Notes: generated by a model from the letters alone, not told the origin. DNA of 64,000 nucleotides from Nesterenkonia xinjiangensis (GCF_013410745.1 NZ_JACCFY010000001.1:1302001-1366000), one strand, 5' to 3'; positions 35,657 through 44,257 are shown, counted from the first letter of the stretch. Numbers and translations are program-made.

Positions 35657-37693
35657 TCAGCGCAGGAAGGCGGCCGCGACGCCGGCATCGACCGGCACGT
35701 GCAGCCCGGTGGTGTGGGACAGGTCCGAGCTGACCAGCGCAAAGGCCGCGTTGGCGACGTTCTCCGGGAGCACTTCGCGCTTGAGGATGGTGCGCTGGGC
35801 GTAGAACCTGCCCAGGTCCTTCTCCTCGATGCCGTAGGTCTTGGCACGGTTGGCGCCCCAGCCGGAGGAGAAGATGCCCGAACCCTGGACCACTCCGTCG
35901 GGGTTGATGCCGTTGACGCGGATCTGGTGCTCCCCGAGCTCGGCGGCCAGCAGGCGCACCTGATGGGCTTGGTCGGCCTTGGTCGCGGAGTAGGCGATGT
36001 TGTTCGGTCCGGCGAAGACGCTGTTCTTCGAGGAGATGTAGAGGATGTCTCCACCCAGTCCCTGCTCGATGAGTGCCTTGGCGGCGGTCTTGGAGACCAG
36101 GAAGGAGCCCTTGGCCATCACGTCGTGCTGCAGGTCCCAGTCCCTGGCGGTGGTCTCCAGCAGCGACTTGCTCAGGGACAGCCCGGCGTTGTTGACCACC
36201 AGGTCCAGGCCCCCGAAGGCCAGCAGGGTCTCTTCGATCGCCGCCTGCACCGCGTTCTCGTCGGAGACGTCCGCGGCGATGCCCACCGCCTTGTCGGGGC
36301 CGCCGAACTCCGCGGCGACCTCCTGGGCCTTCTCCAGGTTCAGGTCCGCGATGGCGACGACGGCGCCCTCGGCCACCAGACGTGCGGCGATGGCCTTGCC
36401 GATGCCCGACGCCGCCCCGGTGACCAGCGCGATGCGGGTGGCCAGCGGCTTGGGCTTCGGCATCCGCTGCAGCTTGGCCTCCTCCAGCGCCCAGTACTCG
36501 ATGCGGAACTTCTCCCGCTCATCGATGGGCGCATAGGTGGACAGCCCTTCGGCGCCGCGCATCACGTTGATCGCGTTGAGGTAGAACTCCCCGGCGACCC
36601 GGGCGGTCTGCTTGTCCTTGCCGAAGGAGAACATGCCCACACCGGGGATGAGGATGATGGCGGGGTCCGCGCCGCGGATGGCGGGGCTGTCAGCGTCGGC
36701 GTGACGGTCGTAGTAGGCCTGGTAGTCCGCGCGATAGGCCTCGTGCAGCTCCAGCAGCCGGGCCTTGGCGTCCTCCACGGAGGCGTCGGCGGGCATGTCG
36801 AGGACCAGCGGCTTGACCTTGGTGCGCAGGAAGTGGTCCGGGCAGGAGGTGCCCATCTCTGCCAGCCGCGGATGCTCGGCGTGGCCGAGGAAGTCCAGGA
36901 CGACGTCGTCGTCGGTGAAGTGGCCGACCTGCGGCCGGTCCGCACTGGCGATGGCGCGGATGGTCGGCATCAGAGCGGCGGCCTTGGCACGCCGCTCGGC
37001 TGACGGCAGCGCGCCGTAGCCGTCCAGAGCCGGGCCGAAGGGCTCGGGCCGGGAGTGCTTCTCGACGTACTCGGCGGCGGTGTCGATGATCCACAGCGAG
37101 TTCTTCTCAGACTCCTCGGAGGTCTCACCCCAGGCGGTGATGCCGTGGCCGCCGAGGATGCAGCCGATGGCCTGCGGGTTCTTCTCCTTGATCTCCGCGA
37201 TGTCCAGACCCAGCTGGAAGCCGGGACGGCGCCAGGGCACCCAGACGACCTTCTCGCCGAAGATGGTCCTGGTCAGCTCCTCGCCGTCAGCGGCGGTGGC
37301 GATGGCGATGCCCGAATCCGGGTGCAGGTGGTCCACGTGGGCGGCGTCGACCAGTCCGTGCATCGCGGTGTCGATCGAGGGCGCGGCCCCGCCCTTGCCG
37401 TGCAGGCAGTAGTCGAACCCGGCGACCATCTCGTCCTCACGCTCCACGCCGGGGTAGGTGCCGACCATGGCCCGCATGCGGTCCAGGCGCAGCGTGGCCA
37501 GGCCGGTCTCCTTCAGCGTGCCGAGGTCCCCGCCGGAGCCCTTGACCCAGAGCAGCTCGACCTCCTCGCCGGTGACCGGGTCGGTGTCAACGCCCTTAGC
37601 AGAGGTGTTGCCGCCGGCGTAGTTGGTGTTCTTCGGGTCGGCTCCGAGCCGGTTGGAGCGGGTGATCAGGTCAGCGACGGTGGGGTTCGTCAT
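35657..37693 (-). CDS. Bifunctional rhamnulose-1-phosphate aldolase / lactaldehyde dehydrogenase
   Basis: This 678-residue protein is the RhaD/RhaE-type fusion (YuxG-like). Residues about 1-410 are a class II aldolase domain with YAGGNTSAKG, HVDHLHPDSG (metal His) and GGHGITAWG. Residues about 420-678 are a short-chain dehydrogenase: TGAASGIGKAIAARL, NNAGLS and the YSATK active-site Tyr/Lys. It splits rhamnulose 1-phosphate to DHAP and L-lactaldehyde and oxidises the latter to L-lactate. AAGGA lies about 9 bases before ATG 37693. It lies between an esterase gene and rhaB in the rhamnose operon. The fusion is known in several rhamnose users. Confidence 0.93.
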   Translation of the reverse strand: MTNPTVADLITRSNRLGADPKNTNYAGGNTSAKGVDTDPVTGEEVELLWVKGSGGDLGTLKETGLATLRLDRMRAMVGTYPGVEREDEMVAGFDYCLHGKGGAAPSIDTAMHGLVDAAHVDHLHPDSGIAIATAADGEELTRTIFGEKVVWVPWRRPGFQLGLDIAEIKEKNPQAIGCILGGHGITAWGETSEESEKNSLWIIDTAAEYVEKHSRPEPFGPALDGYGALPSAERRAKAAALMPTIRAIASADRPQVGHFTDDDVVLDFLGHAEHPRLAEMGTSCPDHFLRTKVKPLVLDMPADASVEDAKARLLELHEAYRADYQAYYDRHADADSPAIRGADPAIILIPGVGMFSFGKDKQTARVAGEFYLNAINVMRGAEGLSTYAPIDEREKFRIEYWALEEAKLQRMPKPKPLATRIALVTGAASGIGKAIAARLVAEGAVVAIADLNLEKAQEVAAEFGGPDKAVGIAADVSDENAVQAAIEETLLAFGGLDLVVNNAGLSLSKSLLETTARDWDLQHDVMAKGSFLVSKTAAKALIEQGLGGDILYISSKNSVFAGPNNIAYSATKADQAHQVRLLAAELGEHQIRVNGINPDGVVQGSGIFSSGWGANRAKTYGIEEKDLGRFYAQRTILKREVLPENVANAAFALVSSDLSHTTGLHVPVDAGVAAAFLR

Positions 37694-37721
37694 GGGAGAT
37701 CCTTCGGTGTCTCGGGAGTGG

Positions 37722-38654
37722 TCAGACGGTGCGCAGCATCCGGGCGGCGAACCAGTCGATCGTCTGCTCGGCGGCGGGGCCCTCATCGGGCCGGTTGAGG
37801 TGTCCGTGCCGGACACCCTGGGCCATGTGGATTTCGACGTCGACGCCGGCTTCGCGCAGCGCCGCGGCGTAGGCCTCGGCGGAGACCCGCAGCTCGTCCA
37901 CCTCGCCGGTGACGATCGTCGTCGGCGGGTGGCCGGTGAGCTCTGCGACGGTGGCGGTGCCGGGTACCGCGCCCACAGGTGCGTCATCGACGGTGCCGCC
38001 GAGGTAGTTCTCGTACATGCGTCGCACTGGTTCCGCACCGAACCTGTCGGCCTCCGGGTCGGCGTCTAGCAGGGCGCGCAGCTCTGCCGGGGTGGGCGGC
38101 TGCACGGCGTGCAGGGTGGGGTAGGCGAGGATCAGCTGGGCAGGCTGGTGGCCCGCCTCGTTCCCGCCACCATCGTGCCCTGATCGGCGCAGCCGGGTCA
38201 GCGCGACGCCGGCAGCCAGGTTCCCACCGGCGCTGGCCCCACCGAGGCTCACCTGGTCGGGGGCCGCACCGAGGTCGGCGGCACGTGTGCGGGTCCAGTC
38301 GAAGGCGGCGGCGAGCTCCTCGCCGGGCACGGGGTAGTGCACACCGGCCTCAGGGCCAGCCTGAGCCAGGTCTCCGGCGTCGAGCTCATGGAGGGCCGGC
38401 GCCAGCCGATAGCCCACCGAGACCACCGGGATGCCGCGGGCGGCCAGAGAACGGGCGACCCAGTCGGCCTCGGCCATCTCCACGTCACCGTAGGCGAATC
38501 CGCCTCCGTGCGCCCAGACCAGCGCGGGCCCCGGGCGGGCCGGCGCAGCATCCTGCCCGCGGTAGAGACGCACCGGCAGCGGTCCGTGCGGGCCGTCCAG
38601 CACGTGGTCCTGCGTCCCGACGGCGTCGAGCTCGGCGACGACGGTCCGGTGCAT
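37722..38654 (-). CDS. Alpha/beta hydrolase, HSL-type esterase
   Basis: The 310-residue enzyme has the hormone-sensitive-lipase-type oxyanion motif WAHGGGFAYGD (about 48-58), the nucleophile elbow SLGGASAGGNLA, the acid in TGEVDELR and the His in RHGHLNRP near the C-terminus. It has no signal peptide. Its ATG overlaps the rhaI stop by one base (TGATG), and the aldolase gene follows after 28 bp, so it is embedded in the rhamnose operon. Removal of acetyl or other acyl groups from rhamnose-containing oligosaccharides in the cytoplasm is a reasonable guess (inference). Confidence 0.85.
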   Translation of the reverse strand: MHRTVVAELDAVGTQDHVLDGPHGPLPVRLYRGQDAAPARPGPALVWAHGGGFAYGDVEMAEADWVARSLAARGIPVVSVGYRLAPALHELDAGDLAQAGPEAGVHYPVPGEELAAAFDWTRTRAADLGAAPDQVSLGGASAGGNLAAGVALTRLRRSGHDGGGNEAGHQPAQLILAYPTLHAVQPPTPAELRALLDADPEADRFGAEPVRRMYENYLGGTVDDAPVGAVPGTATVAELTGHPPTTIVTGEVDELRVSAEAYAAALREAGVDVEIHMAQGVRHGHLNRPDEGPAAEQTIDWFAARMLRTV

Positions 38655-39820
38655 CAGGCTCCCCAGCCCACCTGGGTGCCGCCCACGCGCTCGGCCTCGA
38701 TCGTCTCCTGGTGGCCGGATTCGGCGTAGGCCTGCATCGGATGGGCCGGCAGGCCGCGGGCCTCGCGCCAGGAGGCGAGGTCGGCGCGGACATCAGTGTA
38801 GAAGGCGTCCATGAAGATCTCGTGGGCGCCGAGCACGTCGCCCTCCTGCTGCGCGGCCTCGAGGGACTCGCGATCGACCAGCAGTGCGCGGGCGGTCATC
38901 TCCTGGACGTTGAGCACGCTGCGGATCTGACCGGGGATCTTCTTCTCCACGTTGTGGCACTGGTCGAGCATGAACGCCACCTCAGAGTCCGGACCGTAGC
39001 CGCCGCCGCGGATGACCTCGAAGAGGATCCGGAAGAGCTGGAAGGGATCGGCCGCGCCGACGATGAGATCGTCATCGGCGTAGAAGCGAGAGTTGAAGTC
39101 GAAGGAGCCGAGCTTCCCCAGGCGCAGGAGCTGGGCGACGATGAACTCGATGTTGGTGCCCGGCGCGTGGTGGCCGGTGTCCAGGCAGACGCTGGCGTTC
39201 TCCCCCAGGGCCTGCACATGGGCCAGCGCGGTGCCCCAGTCCGGGACATCGGTGTGGTAGAACGCCGGCTCGAAGAACTTGTACTCCAGCACCAGGCGCT
39301 GGTCGCCGCTGAGCTGGGCGTAGATGGCCTGCAGGGAGTCCGCCAGGCGGTCCTGGCGGCCGCGGATGTCAGCCTGACCGGGGTAGTTGGAGCCGTCGGC
39401 CAGCCAGATCTTCAGGTCACGGGAACCCGTGGCACCCATGACCTCGACACACTCCAGGTGGTGGTCGATGGCCTTCTGCCGGATGGTCGGATCGTGGTGG
39501 GTCAGACCGCCGAACTTGTAGTCGTCGTCCTGGAAGGTGTTGGAGTTGATGGTCCCCAGCTCCACGCCCAGATCATTCGCGTAGACCCGCAGGGCGGCGA
39601 AGTCCTCGACGAGGTCCCAGGGGATGTGCAGGGCGACCTTCGGCGCCAGACCGGTGAATCGGTGCACGGCAGCAGCGTCGGCGATCTTCTCCTCCACTGT
39701 GCGGGGGGTGCCGGGAGTGCCGAACACCTTGAAGCGGGTGCCGGAGTTGCCGTAGGCCCAGGAGGGCACCTCGATCGCCTGGTGCTCCAGCTGCGGAGCG
39801 ATCTCTGCGAAGGTCGTCAT
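38654..39820 (-). CDS. rhaI: L-rhamnose isomerase (RhaI type)
   Basis: The 388-residue TIM-barrel isomerase matches the actinobacterial/Pseudomonas stutzeri L-rhamnose isomerase: SWAYGNSGTRFKVFG near residue 20, ALHIPWD, LEYKFFEPAFYHTD (metal Glu), CLDTGHHAPGTNIEF (metal Asp and His) and FDFNSRFYADDDL. It converts L-rhamnose to L-rhamnulose with Mn2+. It is the first gene of the operon rhaI-esterase-aldolase fusion-rhaB-oxidase. The LacI-type operator (39842-39853) and a second palindrome (39864-39880) lie just upstream. Confidence 0.93.
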   Translation of the reverse strand: MTTFAEIAPQLEHQAIEVPSWAYGNSGTRFKVFGTPGTPRTVEEKIADAAAVHRFTGLAPKVALHIPWDLVEDFAALRVYANDLGVELGTINSNTFQDDDYKFGGLTHHDPTIRQKAIDHHLECVEVMGATGSRDLKIWLADGSNYPGQADIRGRQDRLADSLQAIYAQLSGDQRLVLEYKFFEPAFYHTDVPDWGTALAHVQALGENASVCLDTGHHAPGTNIEFIVAQLLRLGKLGSFDFNSRFYADDDLIVGAADPFQLFRILFEVIRGGGYGPDSEVAFMLDQCHNVEKKIPGQIRSVLNVQEMTARALLVDRESLEAAQQEGDVLGAHEIFMDAFYTDVRADLASWREARGLPAHPMQAYAESGHQETIEAERVGGTQVGWGA

Positions 39821-39841
39821 GGTCCTCTGTCCTGCTCGTAG

Positions 39842-39853
39842 TAAATCGTTTCA
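39842..39853. promoter_or_regulatory. LacI-type operator upstream of rhaI
   Basis: TAAATCGTTTCA differs by one base from the perfect symmetric TGAATCGTTTCA found before rhaM and resembles TGAATCGATTCA before the MFS gene. It is 21 bp before the rhaI ATG (minus strand), a typical repressor site. Confidence 0.6.
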
Positions 39854-39863
39854 ATCTCTGCAG

Positions 39864-39880
39864 GCATCGTATGACGATGC
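39864..39880. promoter_or_regulatory. Second palindrome in the rhaI promoter
   Basis: GCATCGT and ACGATGC are perfect 7-bp inverted repeats around ATG. It lies 10 bp from the LacI-type operator, which it does not resemble, so it may bind a second regulator. Confidence 0.5.
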
Positions 39881-39991
39881 TCACAGACGTGTCAACTGCC
39901 CGTCCGCTCCGCGTTCTACCCCGCACGATCACCTCGGCCATACCGGATCCGGCATCACCGAGGCGGTCCGGCAGCGCAGCGGGCAGCATGA

Positions 39992-41296
39992 CTAGGCCTT
40001 CGGCAGGCTCACCACGTCCAACCGGCTGCTCTGCGGGTACTTCTCGTAGGGCAGATCACGATTCTCCGGCAGACTCTCCCAGCGGAGGACATGACCCCCG
40101 TGGACAGCCTCCTTGCCGCGGCCCTTCTGGAGATTGACCTGCAGCCCGGGGAAGTCTCCGCGCACCTCGGCGAGACCACCGGGCCAGGGCGGCGCGGGGA
40201 TCTCCACCAGCGGCCGCAGATCCCGATCCATCATGATGCTGCGCTGCTCGCCGAAGACGCGGAGGTCGACCCGCACCCGACCGTCGGGCTGCGCTCGCGA
40301 GCCGAGCAGCTGCACCTCGAAGATCAGCGTCCCCTGCCCGCCGAAATCCCAGCGACGCTGCCAGTCGGTGAGCTGATGGACCTCCCAGGGGCCCGCCGAG
40401 TCCCCGGCGGGCTCCGCACGGGCGGGTCGGGCGACCCAGATCTGGGAGAAGCCGTCGTCGTCGTATTTGTGAAAGGTCACGTGGACCTGACCCTCGGCGT
40501 CGAAGCCGAGCCGGGCGTTGCCGTTCAGCAGACCCGCTCGCGCCGGGACGGGATCCACCACGTGACCGGCTCCGTAGGTGAACGGAGCCTCCAGCGGACG
40601 GCCATGGGCATCGGTCCAGGTGAGCAGGTCCTCGCTGCGCGCATAGGAGAGCAGGGAGTTCGTGGCGGCGTCGGGGGTCTCGCGCCACATCCAGAGCAGA
40701 TGGAAGGCCCCGTCGGGCCCCAGCTCGGGCCCCTGGAAGTAGGCGCTCCAGGGGCCCTCGCCGTTCTGGGCTGAGCCGTCGAAGAGCGGCGCGTCCACGA
40801 GCCGCCGCCAGCTCCGGGAGGGTTCGTCGTAGACGTCGACGTAGGTGACGCCGTCGCCGGAGCCGCCGTCGCGATGGCTGAAGGCCAGCCGCCCGTCCTG
40901 AAGCGTGAGGAACTCCGGATAGGTCACGGACTGCTCGGTGGCGGAGTCCACGAGGTGGTCATGCCGCGTGAGAGTGGTGACGTCGCCGGGCACCTGCGTG
41001 CGGAAGTAGACCATGGGGTCGTTGTGCATGTTGCCGGAGACATGCAGGTGGCCGCCGCGATCCAGGCCCAGGGAGATGTGGTTGTGGGAGTCCCAGCCGA
41101 GGGTCTCGTCGAGGACCCGATGCGTCCAGGCGGAGTGCTCGGCCCCCGAGACGCCCAGGGTCCGGTGGGCCACGGCGAGCCGCCGCTCGGCGTTCCACCA
41201 GCCCACGTATTGGTCCGCCCCCTCAGTCAGCAGGTCGAACCCGACGTGCATCCCGGCCCACGCACGTCCGACCGGCACGCTCTCGACAGCCTCCAT
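39992..41296 (-). CDS. BNR_4-type glycan enzyme (ulvan lyase/GH145-like fold)
   Basis: This roughly 434-residue seven-bladed-propeller protein belongs to the BNR_4 (PF15892) group, which includes ulvan lyases PL24/PL25 and the GH145 rhamnosidases acting on rhamnose-glucuronate. GWDSHNHISLGLDRGGHLHV with SGNMHNDP carries the conserved active-site His cluster; PEFLTLQDGRLAFSHRDGG and NGNARLGFDAEGQVHVTFHKY are further propeller blades. There is no signal peptide, so it acts inside the cell. ATG 41296 (MEAVESV) has AGGAG 6 bases upstream. It follows the MFS gene by about 10-30 bp as an operon and ends 170 bp from rhaI. Cleavage of an imported rhamnosyl-uronate disaccharide is likely but unproven. 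Confidence 0.72.
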   Translation of the reverse strand: MEAVESVPVGRAWAGMHVGFDLLTEGADQYVGWWNAERRLAVAHRTLGVSGAEHSAWTHRVLDETLGWDSHNHISLGLDRGGHLHVSGNMHNDPMVYFRTQVPGDVTTLTRHDHLVDSATEQSVTYPEFLTLQDGRLAFSHRDGGSGDGVTYVDVYDEPSRSWRRLVDAPLFDGSAQNGEGPWSAYFQGPELGPDGAFHLLWMWRETPDAATNSLLSYARSEDLLTWTDAHGRPLEAPFTYGAGHVVDPVPARAGLLNGNARLGFDAEGQVHVTFHKYDDDGFSQIWVARPARAEPAGDSAGPWEVHQLTDWQRRWDFGGQGTLIFEVQLLGSRAQPDGRVRVDLRVFGEQRSIMMDRDLRPLVEIPAPPWPGGLAEVRGDFPGLQVNLQKGRGKEAVHGGHVLRWESLPENRDLPYEKYPQSSRLDVVSLPKA

Positions 41297-41323
41297 CCAC
41301 CTCTCCTGCCGCATCGCCGCGCC

Positions 41324-42607
41324 CTACCGCGCTCGCTCCGCCAGCACCGTGGCGCTCTGCGGCCCACCGGCCTTCTCCTGATGGATGACCTGCGGCATCC
41401 GTGACACCCAGAACCAGCCGATGAGCCCGGCGGTGAGCAGCACTCCGGCGATGCAGTAGAAGAACAGCGTGACGCTCTGCTCGATGATCAGGGGCGTCAC
41501 CAGCGCCGCACCTGCGGCCACCGCACGGGTGAAGGCGATGGCGACACCCTGGGCGGCGCTGCGGTATTCGGTCGGGAAGATCTCCTGGGACCAGATCTTG
41601 AACATCGGCTCCCCCGAGGGCTGCTGGGCGAACCAGAAGAGCGCGGCCATCAGGAAGACCGTCGCCGTGCTCACGCCCAGCATCCCCGGCAGCACCCAGG
41701 CCGCCACGGCCAGGACAGTGCCGAGGAGGAACAGCGGCATGCGCAGCGGCGTGTCGCTGAACCGCATGACCAGGAAGGTGCCGCCGAGACCGATCACGAC
41801 GGCGATGACGTTCAGCAACGAGGCGGTGGAGACTGTGGCACCTCCGACGTCGGTGAAGAGATAGATGGCGTACTGTCCGTTGGAGTTCGCGGCGATGTTC
41901 TGGATGCCGTAGAACAGCGAGACCCCGATCAGCGCCCACAGGTACGTGGGCCCGAAGAGCACCTTCAGGCTCGCCTTGTCGATGGAGCCGGTGCGGACGG
42001 CCTCCCGCTTCTGCTGCCACATCTCCGACTCAGGCAGGCGCCAGCGCAGGATGAGCACGACGACGGCGACGACGAGCAGGTGCGCATACATCAGCCGCGC
42101 CCCGTCGGCCCCCATGTCGCCGACGAAGATCCCGATCACGTTGACGATGGGGATCACGATCATCCACAGCGCGTGGGAGAGCGTGACGAACTTGCCCTCC
42201 TCACCGTCGGGCGCGGACTCGGCGATCATCGCCAGGGCCGACGGCAGATCCGCCCCCGAGGAGAAGCCGAGCAGCAGGATGCCGACGTACAGCCAGCCCG
42301 CATCGGGGGCGAAGACCATGATGCCGGCGGCGAGGATGTAGAGGAACAGCGTCAGGGTGAAGACCCGCCGGCGGCCGAAGCGGTCGGCGAGCGGGCCGCC
42401 GATCAGCGCGCCGACGGCGATCATCGCGGTCAGCAGAGCTGAGAGCTGACCGTACTGAAACTCAGCGAAGCCGAACTCTTCGCGATACAGCACCAGAGCG
42501 GTGCCGGTGGTGACGATGGCGCCGGCGTCCATATAGGAGGCCATGCCGGCCACACCGGCCGTCCACCAGGCTCGACGACGCTGTACGGGGTTGAGTGAGT
42601 CAGACAT
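41324..42607 (-). CDS. Major facilitator superfamily carrier
   Basis: The 427-residue protein has twelve membrane helices and the MFS loop motif GGPLADRFGRRRVF between helices 2 and 3. The R/K-rich central loop (LPESEMWQQKREAVRTGS, about 190-210) and the pattern SGADLPSALAMIAESAPDGEEGKFV resemble sugar and metabolite:H+ symporters. It is the first gene of a two-gene unit with the BNR_4 enzyme and divergent from a binding-protein gene, with the LacI-type operator between them. Import of rhamnose or a rhamnose-containing oligosaccharide is suggested by context. It is not a typical RhaT. Confidence 0.85.
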   Translation of the reverse strand: MSDSLNPVQRRRAWWTAGVAGMASYMDAGAIVTTGTALVLYREEFGFAEFQYGQLSALLTAMIAVGALIGGPLADRFGRRRVFTLTLFLYILAAGIMVFAPDAGWLYVGILLLGFSSGADLPSALAMIAESAPDGEEGKFVTLSHALWMIVIPIVNVIGIFVGDMGADGARLMYAHLLVVAVVVLILRWRLPESEMWQQKREAVRTGSIDKASLKVLFGPTYLWALIGVSLFYGIQNIAANSNGQYAIYLFTDVGGATVSTASLLNVIAVVIGLGGTFLVMRFSDTPLRMPLFLLGTVLAVAAWVLPGMLGVSTATVFLMAALFWFAQQPSGEPMFKIWSQEIFPTEYRSAAQGVAIAFTRAVAAGAALVTPLIIEQSVTLFFYCIAGVLLTAGLIGWFWVSRMPQVIHQEKAGGPQSATVLAERAR

Positions 42608-42639
42608 CGGCTGCCCCTTCTGCAGGGAGGTCGGAGAGG

Positions 42640-42674
42640 CACGTGATCAGCCCCATGACGGGGATCACGTGATC
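42640..42674. promoter_or_regulatory. Palindromic hairpin in the MFS leader
   Basis: CACGTGAT (42640-42647) and ATCACGTG (near 42665-42672) flank CCCC/GGGG, making a stem with one three-base bulge and loop ATGAC; GATCACGTGATC at 42663-42674 is also a perfect 12-bp palindrome. It lies in the leader of the MFS gene. It could be an operator or an RNA hairpin. Confidence 0.45.
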
Positions 42675-42698
42675 GAACACACTCAGGGTAGGAGAAAT

Positions 42699-42710
42699 TG
42701 AATCGATTCA
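42699..42710. promoter_or_regulatory. LacI-type operator between MFS and binding-protein genes
   Basis: TGAATCGATTCA is a perfect 12-bp palindrome of the type bound by LacI-family repressors. The location between divergent genes would control both. Related sites stand before rhaI and rhaM. Confidence 0.65.
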
Positions 42711-42965
42711 CAAGGAGCCCAGGTCGGCTTGTCCTCCGCAGGCATCACGCGATGCCCAGACGGTACGGCCGACCTCGCATTTCTGCCTTGTGGTGAAACA
42801 AACCGCCGGATACTGTGGCTCGCACCTGGCCCCTCTGCTTCGCACCAGCCTGAGGGGCGCCCCCCGGCTCCGCCACCAGACCGGCATCCTGTGAACGCGA
42901 GAACAGGGCTCGCAGTCAGGGATCACCCGTGTGGCAAGCCCACCCGTTCCCATGATGAGGACCCC

Positions 42966-44234
42966 ATGACACGCACATCCCGCCCGCATCGCACGCTCCA
43001 CCTGACCGCCGCACTGGGCGTCAGCGCGGCCCTGACGCTCTCCGCCTGCGGATCGCCCGACGAGGGATCCCTCCGCTTCGCCTGGTGGGGCAGCACCGAG
43101 CGCAACCAGCTCACCCAGGAGGCCCTCGAGGCCTTCGAGGCCGAGACCGGACTCAGCGTCTCCGGGGAGTCCTCCGACACCGCCGGGCACTTCGACCGCC
43201 TGGCCACAGCTGTCGCAGGCGGCGACGCCCCCGACGTCTTCACCCTCGGCGGCGCCTACCCGGGAGAGTATGCCGACCGCGGCGCCCTGCTGGACCTGGA
43301 CACCGTCAGCGACCGTCTCGACCTGGGCACGCTCGACGAGAGCGCGCTGGAGAACGGGCAGATCGACGGCACCCAGTACGCCCTCTCCACAGGAAGCAAC
43401 GCGCTGGCGGTCATCGTCAACCCCGCGCTCCTCGAAGAGGCCGGCGCCGAGAGGCCGGACCCGCAGACCTGGACCTGGGAGGACTTCGAGGAGATCGCCG
43501 AGCAGGTGGCCGAGAACACCGACGCCTACGGGGCGGACGGCTTCGACCACGACACGGTGGAGGTCTTCGCACGCCAGCACGGCGAACCCCTCTACACCGA
43601 GGAGGGTCAGGTCGGCGTCACCCAGGACGCCCTCGAGGACATGCTGACCCGCATGCAGGACATGGTCGACACCGGCGCCGCACCGCCGGCCAGTGTCATC
43701 ACCGAGCAGGAGGGCGCCGCGCCCGAGGAGACCCTGCTGGCCACCGGGCAGGTCGCGATGACGATCGACTGGAGCAACTTCCTCTCCACCTTCTCGCAGT
43801 CCGTGGGCGAGGAGCTCGAGCTGTGGCCGCTGCCCGGCGAGGCGGAGACCCCCGGCGTGTGGCAGCAGTCCTCGCAGTTCTACGCGATCTCCGCCGACAC
43901 CGAGGACTCGGAGGCCGCCGCCGAGCTGATCGACTTCCTGGTGAACTCCCCTGCCGCAGTGGAGATCATGGGCCTGGAGCGTGGAGTGCCGGACAACCCG
44001 GAGATGCGCGAGATCCTCAGCGGCTCACTCGACGAGGACCAGCAGGCCGAGGTGGACTACATCGAGGAGGTTGCCGAGCGCGAGACGGCGCAGCGGTGGA
44101 TCGGCCCGGCCGGATCCACCGCGATCGAGGACATCACTCCGCGAATCATCGATCTGCTGCTGCACCAGGGCGTGACCCCGTCGGACGCCGCCGAGCAGTG
44201 GCTGGACGAGGCTCGCGCCGCCGTCGGGGAGTGA
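42966..44234 (+). CDS. Sugar ABC transporter substrate-binding lipoprotein
   Basis: The 422-residue protein has a lipoprotein signal ending ALTLSACGS (Cys near residue 29) and the family 1 carbohydrate-binding pattern LRFAWWGSTERNQLTQEALEAFE, ATAVAGGDAPDVFTLGGAY, YADRGALLDLD and WTWEDFEEIAEQV. It should capture an oligosaccharide for an ABC importer, but no permease or ATPase gene is adjacent, so it must use components encoded elsewhere. It is divergent from the MFS gene across a 358-bp region with the operator, and convergent with rhaM, which places it in the rhamnose regulon. A paralogue is at 60232. Confidence 0.88.
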   Translation: MTRTSRPHRTLHLTAALGVSAALTLSACGSPDEGSLRFAWWGSTERNQLTQEALEAFEAETGLSVSGESSDTAGHFDRLATAVAGGDAPDVFTLGGAYPGEYADRGALLDLDTVSDRLDLGTLDESALENGQIDGTQYALSTGSNALAVIVNPALLEEAGAERPDPQTWTWEDFEEIAEQVAENTDAYGADGFDHDTVEVFARQHGEPLYTEEGQVGVTQDALEDMLTRMQDMVDTGAAPPASVITEQEGAAPEETLLATGQVAMTIDWSNFLSTFSQSVGEELELWPLPGEAETPGVWQQSSQFYAISADTEDSEAAAELIDFLVNSPAAVEIMGLERGVPDNPEMREILSGSLDEDQQAEVDYIEEVAERETAQRWIGPAGSTAIEDITPRIIDLLLHQGVTPSDAAEQWLDEARAAVGE

Positions 44235-44257
44235 GCGCAGGCACTGACGACGACGGC

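Noticed and set aside
35641-36054. N-terminal extension of the rhamnulokinase frame into the aldolase fusion gene
   Set aside because: The extension is Ser/Pro/Thr-rich shadow sequence of the upstream gene; the kinase family N-terminus starts just after ATG 35640, which has its own ribosome site.
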